Notes: generated by a model from the letters alone, not told the origin. 54,974 bases of DNA from JAVZLQ01 sp049972525 (GCA_049972525.1 JBMFKI010000009.1:1-54974), one strand, 5' to 3'; counted from the first letter of the stretch, positions 34,700 to 45,204 are shown. A program made the numbers and translations.

Positions 34700-35713
34700 T
34701 TGGCAGCAGAAGAAGAACAGACGGAATATACGGCGAAAAAGAAGTATGAGCTCCTTGAAGATTTGCCAGGAATAGGTCCAGCAACCGCGCAGAAACTGCG
34801 TGAAATGGGCTTTCATACTGTTGAGTCTTTAGCTATGGCTACAGTCCAAGAACTCGAGCCAGCCGGAATAAGCGAGAAGAAGGCTTTAGCCATAATAGAC
34901 GCTGCACGCTCTACTATAGGCGTTTCCTTCATCAGGGCTGACGAGCTACTTAAGATGCGCCAGCAAGTTTTGCGTTTAACAACAGGCAGCAAAGCCCTAG
35001 ACAGCATTTTGGATGGTGGGCTGGAAACGCAGACAATCACGGAATTTTATGGTGAGTATGGTAGTGGAAAAAGCCAAATATGCCATCAACTATGCGTCAA
35101 CGTACAGTTGCCGTCTGAAAAAGGTGGATTAAACGGGGCCGCGCTCTACATAGACACTGAAAATACCTTTCGGACAGAGCGTATAGTGCAGATGGCTAGG
35201 CATTTGGGACTTGATCCACAGCAAGTTGTTAAAAATATCATTTACGCTGAGGCTTACACTTCTGATCATCAAATGTTTCTTTTAGATAACGCTGATGAGG
35301 TGATCAAAGCTAACAATGTGAAACTCATAATAGTGGACTCCTTAACAGCTCATTTTAGAAGCGAATACCTTGGACGCGAAATGCTAGCATCAAGGCAGCA
35401 GAAACTAAATAAGCATATGCATAAGCTTATACGGTTAGCAAGAGCTTTTAATGCTGTGGCAGTTGTAACAAACCAGGTTATGGCTAAACCAGACGTGTTT
35501 TTCGGCGATGCAATATACCCTATAGGCGGGCACATTGTTGGGCACACAAGTCACACACGCGTTTACCTTCGCAGAGCAACGCATGGACCAGTGCGCATTG
35601 CCCGTTTAGTTTCAAGCCCATACTTGCCAGAAGGAGAGGAAATCTTTAAAATAACAGAGAATGGCATAGAGGATGTTTCCGCAGAAGAAAAGGCAAAGTC
35701 TCGTGGTCGTTAA
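34700..35713 (+). CDS. radA: DNA repair and recombination protein RadA
   Basis: 337 residues. An N-terminal helix-hairpin-helix (L-P-G-I-G-P-A-T-A near residue 23) precedes the RecA core with Walker A G-E-Y-G-S-G-K-S at 118-125, Walker B L-I-I-V-D-S near 216, and the DNA-binding loop N-Q-V. It is the archaeal strand-exchange recombinase. TTG start with GAGGTG 7 bases upstream. It has a TATA-like ttttaaatat about 45 bases before the start, and the next gene follows 3 bases after its stop. Confidence 0.96.
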   Translation: MAAEEEQTEYTAKKKYELLEDLPGIGPATAQKLREMGFHTVESLAMATVQELEPAGISEKKALAIIDAARSTIGVSFIRADELLKMRQQVLRLTTGSKALDSILDGGLETQTITEFYGEYGSGKSQICHQLCVNVQLPSEKGGLNGAALYIDTENTFRTERIVQMARHLGLDPQQVVKNIIYAEAYTSDHQMFLLDNADEVIKANNVKLIIVDSLTAHFRSEYLGREMLASRQQKLNKHMHKLIRLARAFNAVAVVTNQVMAKPDVFFGDAIYPIGGHIVGHTSHTRVYLRRATHGPVRIARLVSSPYLPEGEEIFKITENGIEDVSAEEKAKSRGR

Positions 35714-35716
35714 AGG

Positions 35717-36178
35717 ATGCCGGTCCCATCAGCGTTAGTTGCACGTTACTTCCAACTTCTAGTAAATAGGCAATTTACAGAGGCCGAGAGGGAGCTTGAG
35801 CGAATAAAGCAGAAGATGCATAAAACAGAGTGGAACCGCGGTTATTTTAGAGCCTTGTATGGCATGATGCTTGTTCACCGTTCAAATAACACCAACAACG
35901 AAGCCTACGCGTTCTTCTCTAAACTTGACTTAAATGACAAAGCAAAGTTAAATGCCTACAAGCGGGAATTCTTGGAGCACGTCAAGAACAGACTTCACGG
36001 AGAGTTTGACAGAGGCTTCTTCTCTGCATGGGCTGACTGCATGCGCGTGCTAAGCAAAATTAATGTACCGGCAATTTCAACCATGAACAATTCTAACGTG
36101 AAAAGCAATATTGAAAGGGAAAAAATTGAAGCTTTGCCTAGCGCAGGCGTCATTGAAAACGAAGATGAAGAAAATTAG
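35717..36178 (+). CDS. radA-linked helical protein, unknown
   Basis: 153 residues, mostly charged and helical, with a tetratricopeptide-like first part (F-T-E-A-E-R-E-L-E-R-I and a later F-S-K-L) and a low-complexity Asn/Glu tail. No membrane segment. I do not recognise a named family. Its start is 3 bases after the radA stop, so it is almost certainly on the same message and may help recombination. It overlaps the convergent membrane gene by 4 bases. Confidence 0.68.
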   Translation: MPVPSALVARYFQLLVNRQFTEAERELERIKQKMHKTEWNRGYFRALYGMMLVHRSNNTNNEAYAFFSKLDLNDKAKLNAYKREFLEHVKNRLHGEFDRGFFSAWADCMRVLSKINVPAISTMNNSNVKSNIEREKIEALPSAGVIENEDEEN

Positions 36179-36501
36179 CCGCTTGGCGATGGTGGTGGTC
36201 CAGCCATTATTGTGTATAGGAGAATCCAGAAAACTATCCACGCCAAGAAGTATATGCCTATACCCATTGTGAAGAGTTTTTGCGGCTTTTCCACCTTTGC
36301 TGTGAAAATGGCTTTTATCACATAATAGGATAACAGGTAGACCACAAGGGCTAGAGATATGCCGTTCAGAAACATGCTCCAACTAAATTTGCTAATATCG
36401 TTGATTATGGTGCCAGTTGCCATCTCATAGCCTATGCATAATAAGGCGGCTAAAATGCCGAAAGCCACCCGCAACCAATAAACCACCGTTAAAGGTTTCA
36501 T
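36175..36501 (-). CDS. small three-helix membrane protein, unknown
   Basis: About 108 residues with three hydrophobic segments (about 8-28, 38-60 and 75-98) and a short Pro/Ser-rich end. The ATG at 36501 has GGTG 6 bases upstream, better than the GTG at 36510. Unknown family; convergent with the radA-linked gene and divergent from the NFACT gene. Confidence 0.55.
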   Translation of the reverse strand: MKPLTVVYWLRVAFGILAALLCIGYEMATGTIINDISKFSWSMFLNGISLALVVYLLSYYVIKAIFTAKVEKPQKLFTMGIGIYFLAWIVFWILLYTIMAGPPPSPSG

Positions 36502-36590
36502 CTCATGCACCCTTTCGCTTTGACTATATGATTTAAGATTGCCTATTTATAGTTTGAAGGTTTATTAATCTTCTTGAAGGCAGTAAGTTT

Positions 36591-38648
36591 ATGCAGAAAA
36601 AGGAGTTCACAAGCTTTGACGTAGCTGCTGTCGTTGGAGAGTTAAGAAAGCGCATTTTAAACTCTCGTGTAAACAACATTTACCAGCCTAACGACAAAAC
36701 ACTACTTTTTAAACTTCACAAGCCAGAAAATCATGCTCTTTTACTCCTATTTGAGGCTGGTAGACGCTTGCATCTGACATCTTACACTGCTGAAAAACCC
36801 ATCACTCCACCAGCTTTCTGCATGGCTCTAAGAAAATACTTGCGCAACAGCATTTTGTTCAACATAGAGCAATACGAATTTGAAAGAGTCGTGGTTTTTT
36901 CCTTTAAAACCAGAAGTGGCAATTTAAAGCTTGTTTTGGAAATTTTCGGTGAAGGCAACATAATCCTAGTCGACGAACACAATATAATCCTACACGCTTT
37001 AACTTGCAAGCGTATGAGAGACCGCAACATCCTACGCGGCGAAGCCTTCGTTTTCGCTCCTCCAAGCGGAAAAAACCCACTAAAACTCAGCGTTGAGGAA
37101 TTTTGTGGAATGCTTAAGAGTTTCGGCGACGTTGAAGTCGTGCGTATGCTAGCGCGTTTTTTAAGCATAGGTGGCCTTTACGCTGAAGAAGTCCTGCTTA
37201 GAGCAGGCATTGATAAAACGCGGTTGTGCAGTTCCTTAGATGAAGACGCCGCCAAGGCTATATTCGATTCTTTGTATTCCATGCTCACGCAGATTATGGA
37301 GGGCAAACTTGAACCGCACATAATTCTAGATGCAAATGGCAACTTTTTGGATGTTGCACCTTTAAGGCTTAAGCGTTATGAGGGTTTAAATGCAAAATCT
37401 TTTGAAAGTTTTAATGAAGCATTAGACGAGTTTTATGTGCACCTCAAGGCTTTTGAAAAGACTGAAACTATAAGCGTGGAATTAGAAACTTTAAAGCGTG
37501 AAACGGAAAGATTAAAGCGCATCATTGAAAGTCAAGAAACGGTTTTAGCTGAGGCACAAACAGAAGCAGAACATTATAGGAAAATTGGCGATGCGCTTTA
37601 CGCTAATTCCAACGAACTCCAAATGCTGCTTGAAAGTTTTCTCAAAGAATTAAAAGATGGTAAGAACTGGAAGGAAATCACCTCCAAATTTTTAGCTGAA
37701 AAGAAAGCTTGCGTAAAACCAAGCGTTTTCTTTGAAGGCTTCGACCCGAAAAAACTAATAATCAACATTTGCATCGACGATTTACACTTTAGTTTGGACC
37801 TGCGTTCAAAACTTTTTGATTCCGCAGCAAAGTTTTACGAGCTTAGTAAAAAGGCTAAACAGAGGTTAGCAGGTGCAAAAGCTGCTTTGGAAGAATCGCG
37901 CAGAAAATTAGTAGCGTTAGAAGAAAAAATCAGGGCATTTGAGGCTGAAACTGTTAAGCCCACAATAAGTGTCGAAGAGGAAATTACAAAGCGTCGCATA
38001 AAACGTAAAGAGTGGTTTGAAAAGTTCAGATGGTTTAAATCTTCAGATGGCTTTCTAGTTGTTGCTGGAAAAGACGCAGTCAGCAACGAAGTTTTGATAA
38101 AGAAGTACACGGCGCCAGAAGACATCGTTTTTCACGCCGATGTCGTAGGTGCGCCATTCGTCGTCGTGAAAACGAATAGAAAACAGCCAAGTCAACAGTG
38201 CCTAAAAGAAGCCGCAGAATTCTCGGCTGCATATTCAAGAGGGTGGCGTGAAGGCTTCGCGGCAGCAGACGTTTACTGGGTTAAGCCGGAACAGCTAAGC
38301 AAAACTGGTGCTTCAGGCGAGTACGTTCCGCGTGGAGCTTTCGTTGTAAGCGGGAAAAGAAATTGGATGCGCAATACACCGTTTAGAATAGCCATAGGCG
38401 CGCTCGTAAACGAAAAAACTGATGAAGCGAGATTTGTCGGAGGACCAGTAGACGCGGTTAAAGCAGAAACTAAAGCCTACGTTGTGATAGTTCCAGGAGA
38501 CGTTAGTGGAAAAGAGCTTTGCAAGCACATCCTTAGGAGGCTCGCAGAAAAAATGCCGAAGGAAAAGCGTGAAAAGATAGAGAAAGTTTCTCTTAAAGAG
38601 GTCATGAACCTTATCCCCTATGGCAAGGGCAGAATTTTAGCGGAATAA
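36591..38648 (+). CDS. NFACT family protein (archaeal Rqc2/RqcH homolog)
   Basis: 685 residues. NFACT-N (about 1-220) includes R-M-R-D-R near 141 and G-E-G-N-I-I-L near 124. It is followed by a helix-hairpin-helix part, a long coiled coil (about 285-440) and the NFACT-R/DUF814 domain (about 480-610, with the W-F-x-K-F-R-W-F-x-S-x-D-G block). These proteins bind stalled 60S/50S-tRNA complexes and add C-terminal tails to stuck nascent chains for disposal. Length and domain order are complete for an archaeal member. It is convergent with the 16S gene, whose trailer ends about 50 bases away. Confidence 0.9.
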   Translation: MQKKEFTSFDVAAVVGELRKRILNSRVNNIYQPNDKTLLFKLHKPENHALLLLFEAGRRLHLTSYTAEKPITPPAFCMALRKYLRNSILFNIEQYEFERVVVFSFKTRSGNLKLVLEIFGEGNIILVDEHNIILHALTCKRMRDRNILRGEAFVFAPPSGKNPLKLSVEEFCGMLKSFGDVEVVRMLARFLSIGGLYAEEVLLRAGIDKTRLCSSLDEDAAKAIFDSLYSMLTQIMEGKLEPHIILDANGNFLDVAPLRLKRYEGLNAKSFESFNEALDEFYVHLKAFEKTETISVELETLKRETERLKRIIESQETVLAEAQTEAEHYRKIGDALYANSNELQMLLESFLKELKDGKNWKEITSKFLAEKKACVKPSVFFEGFDPKKLIINICIDDLHFSLDLRSKLFDSAAKFYELSKKAKQRLAGAKAALEESRRKLVALEEKIRAFEAETVKPTISVEEEITKRRIKRKEWFEKFRWFKSSDGFLVVAGKDAVSNEVLIKKYTAPEDIVFHADVVGAPFVVVKTNRKQPSQQCLKEAAEFSAAYSRGWREGFAAADVYWVKPEQLSKTGASGEYVPRGAFVVSGKRNWMRNTPFRIAIGALVNEKTDEARFVGGPVDAVKAETKAYVVIVPGDVSGKELCKHILRRLAEKMPKEKREKIEKVSLKEVMNLIPYGKGRILAE

Positions 38649-38697
38649 TCAAAACAGCAGCATCAATAAAACTTTCGCAATAAAGAATGATGATTTT

Positions 38698-38754
38698 GGG
38701 CTTCAGCGTCTTTACAGGCGTTTCTTTCTCCTCCAGTCGGCAATGCGCTTTTCT
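38698..38754 (-). other. 16S rRNA 3' trailer with processing-stem strand
   Basis: The trailer holds the 3' half of the pre-16S processing stem. In RNA sense, GCCGACTGG (38733-38741), GCCTG (38715-38719) and GACGCTGAAGCCC (38698-38710) pair in order with CCAGTCGGC, CAGGC and GGGCTTCAGCGTC in the leader (40291-40299, 40315-40319, 40329-40341). GGAG (38728-38731) can also pair with CTCC at 40304-40307. Archaeal rRNA stems of this type are cut by the tRNA-splicing endonuclease. Confidence 0.82.
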
Positions 38755-40250
<1,496 letters not shown>

Positions 40251-40495
40251 TTGATGGTGCCGTTTGCTTTTTGGCTTGTACAGCCGCAAAGCCGACTGGA
40301 TTTGGAGGGGAACTGCCTGCTCCTTTTTGACGCTGAAGCCCATTTCAGACCTAACGCTTGCAAGCATGTCAGGTCTACATTTTTGTTCCCGCAATTGGAG
40401 GCCAACCATCCTCATCCTTTAGGGCGTCTAAGCGCCTTTTTAGTTGGGGTTGAGCCGCCGCCGTGAAATTGCGGGGCTGCATTTCATTCGCCAAA
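40251..40495 (-). other. 16S rRNA 5' leader with hairpins
   Basis: This 245-base leader, from a likely transcript start near 40495, holds the 5' half of the processing stem (40291-40341). Outside it are a 9-bp hairpin, AGACCTGAC with GTTAGGTCT (plus-strand 40347-40376, one G-U) around the palindrome GCTTGCAAGC, and a small GGCG/CGCC hairpin (40423-40436). No open reading frame of note. Confidence 0.65.
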
Positions 40496-40518
40496 ATGAA
40501 TTTGAAGGCGTCAAAGGC

Positions 40519-40534
40519 AATATAAATGTTTCTT
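40519..40534 (-). promoter_or_regulatory. rRNA promoter (BRE + TATA)
   Basis: In RNA sense gaaac then atttatatt, a good BRE/TATA pair, lies between the HAD gene stop (40564) and the leader. It predicts a start near 40495. Confidence 0.6.
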
Positions 40535-40563
40535 TACGCCCTAATATATGTTGTTATCTTGCA

Positions 40564-41397
40564 TCAACAATCTTCAAGTAACGCTAGTAGCTCTTTTAAG
40601 CTGGTGATAATCTTGTCAGGTTTGATTTGTGTTTCTTCTTTTGGACTCCAGATGAGCGATTTTGGGCTGTCCGTAAGTGAAGTTTTTCTTTTAATTAGGA
40701 TTGCGTTTATCCCGATGTTTTTGGCGCCTTTGATATCTATGCTCAGTGTGTCTCCGATGAAGATGGTCTCTGAGGCTTTGATGTTTAGAGCTTTTAAGGC
40801 TTTTTGAAAGATTTCTGGGCTTGGTTTACGCCTATTAACATCTCCAGACAGCACGATGACATCAAAATACTTTTTCAGGTCGAATTTTTCCAACAATTGC
40901 CAAGCGCATTCTGGAATTGAAAGATTTGAAACTATTCCAAGCTTGTATTTCCCATACAGTTTCTGCAGCACATCAACTGCATCTTCATCCAAGGAAACAT
41001 GACGCATAAATTCTTCACCGAAAGTTTTAGTGCCTCCGATTATGATTGGATTGGAGACCTCGAAATTGTATCCTAACCTTTTTAGTGTTCGCAAGAGGCG
41101 CACATTAAAATGTGGTTCATCTAGGGTTTCTGCCGTTTCTAGGTACAAGCTGTCTCTAACGTCAAAATATAAGCGCTTAAACTCTTCAAAAGTGACTTTA
41201 ACGCCGTTTTCAACGAGGAAATTGTGGAGTTTTTGAAGGGCTGGCTCATAAAAGGCGTCACCGCCATTAACAAGTAGCAATGTGTCGAATAAATCAAAGA
41301 GCACGGCGTTGACGCGCATCTTCATCTCTTTTGAAATATCGATTTCATCTGGTTTAAAAAGCCTTTTTACAAAAAGAGTTAAAGGAGTCATACTCAT
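40564..41397 (-). CDS. HAD-superfamily hydrolase
   Basis: 277 residues. Motif I F-D-L-F-D-T-L near residues 35-41 (the first Asp is the nucleophile), motif II V-S-N near 155, the conserved Lys in R-K-P-S-P-E-I-F near 196, and motif IV F-I-G-D-T near 220. A helical cap lies between motifs I and II. The fold fits a phosphatase or dehalogenase-like enzyme of unknown substrate. The first 30 residues are unusual and may mean translation starts later, at a Met near residue 27. It lies just upstream of the rRNA promoter on the same strand. Confidence 0.85.
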   Translation of the reverse strand: MSMTPLTLFVKRLFKPDEIDISKEMKMRVNAVLFDLFDTLLLVNGGDAFYEPALQKLHNFLVENGVKVTFEEFKRLYFDVRDSLYLETAETLDEPHFNVRLLRTLKRLGYNFEVSNPIIIGGTKTFGEEFMRHVSLDEDAVDVLQKLYGKYKLGIVSNLSIPECAWQLLEKFDLKKYFDVIVLSGDVNRRKPSPEIFQKALKALNIKASETIFIGDTLSIDIKGAKNIGINAILIKRKTSLTDSPKSLIWSPKEETQIKPDKIITSLKELLALLEDC

Positions 41398-41548
41398 ATT
41401 TTCGTGTCGGGTTTCCTTTATTGCCGATGGACTGGTTGCTGCATTTTATGTGCAAAGATAAAATCCGATTCTCGTTATCCATCTTCAAGAATGCATAAAT
41501 ATTCGCCTCCCTAATCGTAATTTCAAATTCGCGGTTTGGGGCATTCGG

Positions 41549-42370
41549 ATGGAAGATCTATCACGGTACTACACGTTGCTGAGAGACCCAGCGCGGAGAA
41601 AAATTATCGAGATCCTTGGGGCTCAGGAGAAAATCGGGTTTAAAGAATTGCGGGAAGCGTTGGGGTTAGGCGTTGGCACAGTATATTACCATCTGGACAT
41701 GCTTTCAGACTTCATAGCGCAGGATAAGCAGCGCAAATATAGACTTAATGACCGAGGGAAAGCCCTTTATAATCTTTTAAAGGAAGGAAATGTTCCAGCA
41801 ACATTGGATATAAGTCAAACCTTTAGTCATAGGATTGGAAAGTGGCTCTTTTTATCGCCTCTTTTTGCAAAAACAACAAAGCCGTTTATGCTTATTCCAG
41901 CCGTAGCCATACTAGTTTTAGGCGCTTTTGGTGCAGCTCAAGCCAAGCTTGAACCAGTTTTATTCTTCTATTTTTCCTACTCCATCTATAGTCAAGCAAG
42001 CATAGCCTTTAGATACGTGTTTAATTGGATAGGCTTATTCTTGTTTACAGAAATTTTTACGTATCTTCTCTATAGAAGGGTTGGAAATGAACTTCAGCTT
42101 TTTACATGCTTAAGTCTAGCAACTTTTCCGCTAGCGGTCTTCCCATACCTTTACTTGGTAATTTCCATATTGCTTCCGGCATTGAGCAGTTTAGAATTAA
42201 ACATGATAATGCAATATGTCCAGATATTTTTACAGATATGGAGTATCCTTTTGGTAACCGCGGCCATATGTTTTGGAAAGGGAATGAGACTTGACAAGGC
42301 AATAGTGATAAGCCTAACCGCAGCATATTTAAACATCGCAATACTATTCATCCTCGGACGTTTCGCTTAA
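41549..42370 (+). CDS. membrane-anchored winged-helix (ArsR-like) regulator
   Basis: 273 residues. The N-terminal winged helix (about 1-80, with R-D-P-A-R-R-K-I-I-E-I-L and the recognition helix L-G-V-G-T-V-Y-Y-H-L) is joined to five or so membrane helices (about 110-265) resembling a Yip1-like membrane domain. Such one-component proteins may sense a membrane signal and act on nearby genes. The exported protein gene downstream, 113 bases on, is a natural candidate. Divergent from the HAD gene. Confidence 0.75.
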   Translation: MEDLSRYYTLLRDPARRKIIEILGAQEKIGFKELREALGLGVGTVYYHLDMLSDFIAQDKQRKYRLNDRGKALYNLLKEGNVPATLDISQTFSHRIGKWLFLSPLFAKTTKPFMLIPAVAILVLGAFGAAQAKLEPVLFFYFSYSIYSQASIAFRYVFNWIGLFLFTEIFTYLLYRRVGNELQLFTCLSLATFPLAVFPYLYLVISILLPALSSLELNMIMQYVQIFLQIWSILLVTAAICFGKGMRLDKAIVISLTAAYLNIAILFILGRFA

Positions 42371-42389
42371 CGAGTTCAGCATAAAATTC

Positions 42390-42405
42390 GAGTTTTCTAG
42401 AACTC
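42390..42405 (+). terminator. small hairpin after the wHTH gene
   Basis: GAGTT pairs with AACTC around TTCTAG, 20 bases after the stop codon. There is no strong T run, so termination is only possible. Confidence 0.2.
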
Positions 42406-42483
42406 TTAACAGGCTATATTCGGGTTTTTTGGAAACGATTTTCTTAATAAGCCGTTTAACAAAGTTATTTTCGGTGAAAAACC

Positions 42484-43845
42484 GTGAAAATTGGAAAAAA
42501 CAAAATATTGGCTTTAAGCTTAGCCTTGCTAATAACACTGCCGATCGCTGCAATGTCACTGCCTAAAGTTAACGCTGACGACAGCGAGCCTAATGTTGAA
42601 GTGGGACCAGTAGAACCAGTAAAAGAAGGCTCATGGTACAAGTTTGAAACTCCTCTGATTACACTGATTTTCCCTGCCATGGGAACAAAGCCTATATTCT
42701 TATGGTGGTACACAAACGATAACAGCACAATATATGTAGTGAAGTTTCAAGGAGTAATAGAATACTTAACTTTTGACTTGCCATATTATGACAGACGCTA
42801 TCCTGCAGATAATCTAACGCTACAGCAAATATTACAAGAAGAATACATTGAGCCAAAATTAAGTGGTTTTCGAGATGGTTGGCGCCAACAACTCAGAAAA
42901 ACGATTATGGACAGACTTATGCTGTGGTTAATTGGTTTTCATTCACCATATCTTCCATTCAGCGCTTGTTCATGGGAACTTGATGAACCAGAGCCAGTAT
43001 CTAAAGACAATGTTACCTACTGGTCATTTAACTTCACCCTGAAAAGTGCGCCTGGACACTTCAATGAATTTGCAAAAGATAACATACAAATAAGATGCAG
43101 GTTCTACAACACGTCAGCGACGGAAGAGTTCGACTCGGAACACAGTTATACTGTTGCAGCTGGGCAACTAAAGTTTGACTTTGTTGTAAACCATTGGGAG
43201 TGGAACATAGACAAACTTGAAAACTTCATAGAGTGGCTTAAAACATACAAAGATGTGAACATTACTATACCATCTTATAAGACGGGGCTGGCTTTATGGA
43301 TTAACATGGCTTCAATAAAACTTAAAGACTTGGGCGCTGCCGAAAATGAAACACAAAGCCAAAACCAGGAAACCGTCGAAACACGGTCTCAAATGCGTGC
43401 CGTAAATATAAACGGTGATTATTACACAGTAAGCGAAAACAAAACACAAAACGAATATGAGCATCAAGTACGCGTAACTAGCCGTTTCAGAAACCGCGTA
43501 AGAGTGCAATATGCAAATGTTGAAGGAAACTTTTCAGGATTTCTTGAGTTTGTTCCATGGGCTAGACTCCTAAATCAAACTGGAGACACTGTGGGTTATG
43601 TGAATGTTACTGCTTCTTACATTGCTGCTGGTGGACACCTTAGGCTCTTCATTTGTTATCCATACTTTGGCGATTACACTTTGGAGCATGACCCAACCGT
43701 AGGCCTTGATACAGCTCAACCTGTCCCAACGTTAGTTACACCGGAAATGCTGATAATTCTTTTAGCTGCTACTGTTGTTATTGGTGTTGCTGTGGCTGCT
43801 GTTAAGTTGCGTAAAAAGACGGTAAACGTAGTGAACATTCAGTAA
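42484..43845 (+). CDS. secreted, C-terminally anchored protein, unknown
   Basis: 453 residues. A signal peptide (about 1-29, basic start, hydrophobic core, S-L-P-K-V-N-A-D-D) leads a large Asn/Tyr-rich, beta-type outside domain with many N-x-S/T sites. It ends with a Pro/Thr-rich linker, a single membrane helix (about 415-438) and a basic tail. The whole looks like a cell-surface protein fixed in the membrane. No enzyme motif is visible. It is probably controlled by the membrane wHTH gene just upstream. Confidence 0.65.
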   Translation: MKIGKNKILALSLALLITLPIAAMSLPKVNADDSEPNVEVGPVEPVKEGSWYKFETPLITLIFPAMGTKPIFLWWYTNDNSTIYVVKFQGVIEYLTFDLPYYDRRYPADNLTLQQILQEEYIEPKLSGFRDGWRQQLRKTIMDRLMLWLIGFHSPYLPFSACSWELDEPEPVSKDNVTYWSFNFTLKSAPGHFNEFAKDNIQIRCRFYNTSATEEFDSEHSYTVAAGQLKFDFVVNHWEWNIDKLENFIEWLKTYKDVNITIPSYKTGLALWINMASIKLKDLGAAENETQSQNQETVETRSQMRAVNINGDYYTVSENKTQNEYEHQVRVTSRFRNRVRVQYANVEGNFSGFLEFVPWARLLNQTGDTVGYVNVTASYIAAGGHLRLFICYPYFGDYTLEHDPTVGLDTAQPVPTLVTPEMLIILLAATVVIGVAVAAVKLRKKTVNVVNIQ

Positions 43846-43893
43846 TTTCCCTTTTTCTTTTATTTTATTGTTATTGTGCTTGTGGGAATAAAA

Positions 43894-43922
43894 GTTTATA
43901 TGGAGTATTGCTATACAATACT
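43894..43922 (+). promoter_or_regulatory. TATA box with perfect AGTATTG/CAATACT palindrome
   Basis: A TATA element (gtttatat, 43894-43901) is followed by AGTATTG (43904-43910), CTATA, then CAATACT (43916-43922), a 7-bp palindrome with a 5-base spacer. It sits between TATA and the expected start, where a repressor would block transcription. Two shorter copies of its centre are at 11031 and 29223. Confidence 0.45.
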
Positions 43923-43943
43923 TTGACTAGGGGACGCCAAAAG

Positions 43944-44093
43944 ATGACCAACGACAAGAGAGACGATGAAATCCGCTGGCAAGTCGTAAAAGCCATGTTA
44001 GAGGAGTTTCCATCTCTAAGAACGCGCGTTAAAAAATACCTAAAAAAGAAAAAGGAAAAGGCGGATGCAATCCAAGTCTACACGCCGATCTAG
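43944..44093 (+). CDS. small basic helical protein, unknown
   Basis: 49 residues with an acidic start (N-D-K-R-D-D-E-I) and a strongly basic end (K-K-Y-L-K-K-K-K-E-K), likely one long helix. The ATG at 43944 has AGGGG about 10 bases upstream; the frame is open from TTGs at 43908 and 43923 that lie in the promoter. The palindromic promoter argues that it is truly expressed. Function unknown. Confidence 0.5.
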   Translation: MTNDKRDDEIRWQVVKAMLEEFPSLRTRVKKYLKKKKEKADAIQVYTPI

Positions 44094-44188
44094 AGGCAAG
44101 AAGCAGAAAGTGAAAGCGTAAATTGCTAGTTCACGCAACCCATAAACTTTTAAAGTAAGCTAATGCTCATGCAGTCTACAGATGACAA

Positions 44189-44677
44189 ATGAGGGAAAAT
44201 TTACACCCCTATGTAGTTTTTCTTCCAACAGAAGAGAAAAGCAACATCCTACGCGCCATATTTGGCTCCAAAGCCGCTTTTGACGTATTAAAATTCTCTT
44301 TAAAATGTGGAATTTCAAACGAAATCTACCAAAAAGACCTCGTACGTGAACTGTCGTACTCCAACAAAACAATAATTGAAAACTTGAAGACGCTAACCAA
44401 ACTTGGAATAATGGAAGAGAGTATGAAGAAAACAGAGAAAGAAGGGCGCATAATCTGGGTTAAAGCTTACAGGCTGTCTGATGCTGGAAGGTGGTTTGCA
44501 CTTCTAATCGCTGAGGAAAAGGACTTGTCGCAAAAGGAAAAGGCGGATATACTTCAAACAATTTTTAGGACATATATTAAATGGGTGAAAGATCTCTCTG
44601 AAAAATTATATGTGAGTAAAGAAACACTAAAACAAATCTTCATGGAAGAAATGATGGAAGGAAACAGCAAAGAATGA
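44189..44677 (+). CDS. winged-helix transcription regulator
   Basis: 162 residues. A winged helix (about 28-90, with the recognition segment S-Y-S-N-K-T-I-I-E-N-L and a wing ending R-I-I-W-V-K-A-Y) is followed by a helical C-terminal part (about 105-160). It overlaps mobB by 4 bases (ATGA), so the two are made together. It could sense the product of the molybdopterin pathway or simply share a promoter. Effector unknown. Confidence 0.72.
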   Translation: MRENLHPYVVFLPTEEKSNILRAIFGSKAAFDVLKFSLKCGISNEIYQKDLVRELSYSNKTIIENLKTLTKLGIMEESMKKTEKEGRIIWVKAYRLSDAGRWFALLIAEEKDLSQKEKADILQTIFRTYIKWVKDLSEKLYVSKETLKQIFMEEMMEGNSKE

Positions 44678-45204
44678 AAAAACCAACAATTATAGCGGTT
44701 GTCGGAAGCAAAAGCTCCGGAAAAACAACAACGGTAGAAGCGCTAACAAAAGAACTTACAAAAAGAGGCTACAAGATAGCAGCCATAAAACACATACCCG
44801 AACCAAACTACACAATAGACACCGCTGGAAAAGACACTTGGAGATTCGCCAAATCTGGAGCAAAAACAATAATCAGCATAGCTTCAAATGAAATAGCGAC
44901 AATAGAAAAGACTGAAAAAAGTTTTACGTTAGATGAAATTTTGCAAAGATGCAAAAATCATGATTTTGCTTTAATTGAGGGATTCAGAAATCTTGTGGGT
45001 GAAAATAAGGATATACTAAAGATTGTAGCTGCTAAATCAGCAGAAGAAGTTTTGAAGGCTCAAAGGATTTTTAGCCCAATAATTGCTTTTACTGGACCAT
45101 ACTCACCTAACGGCTTGCAATTGGAAATTCCATACGTTGATGTGCTTAATAATCCTGAAAAAATTGCAGATATTGTGGAAAAATATGCTAAAAAACATTG
45201 TTGA
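44674..45204 (+). CDS. mobB: molybdopterin-guanine dinucleotide biosynthesis adaptor MobB
   Basis: 176 residues. The P-loop is G-S-K-S-S-G-K-T-T at about 11-19, followed by A-A-I-K-H near 34 and the family's L-I-E-G-F block near 106. MobB binds GTP and helps MobA attach GMP to molybdopterin, giving the cofactor of many molybdenum or tungsten enzymes. No mobA or moa gene is in the window. Its start overlaps the regulator gene. Confidence 0.9.
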   Translation: MKKPTIIAVVGSKSSGKTTTVEALTKELTKRGYKIAAIKHIPEPNYTIDTAGKDTWRFAKSGAKTIISIASNEIATIEKTEKSFTLDEILQRCKNHDFALIEGFRNLVGENKDILKIVAAKSAEEVLKAQRIFSPIIAFTGPYSPNGLQLEIPYVDVLNNPEKIADIVEKYAKKHC

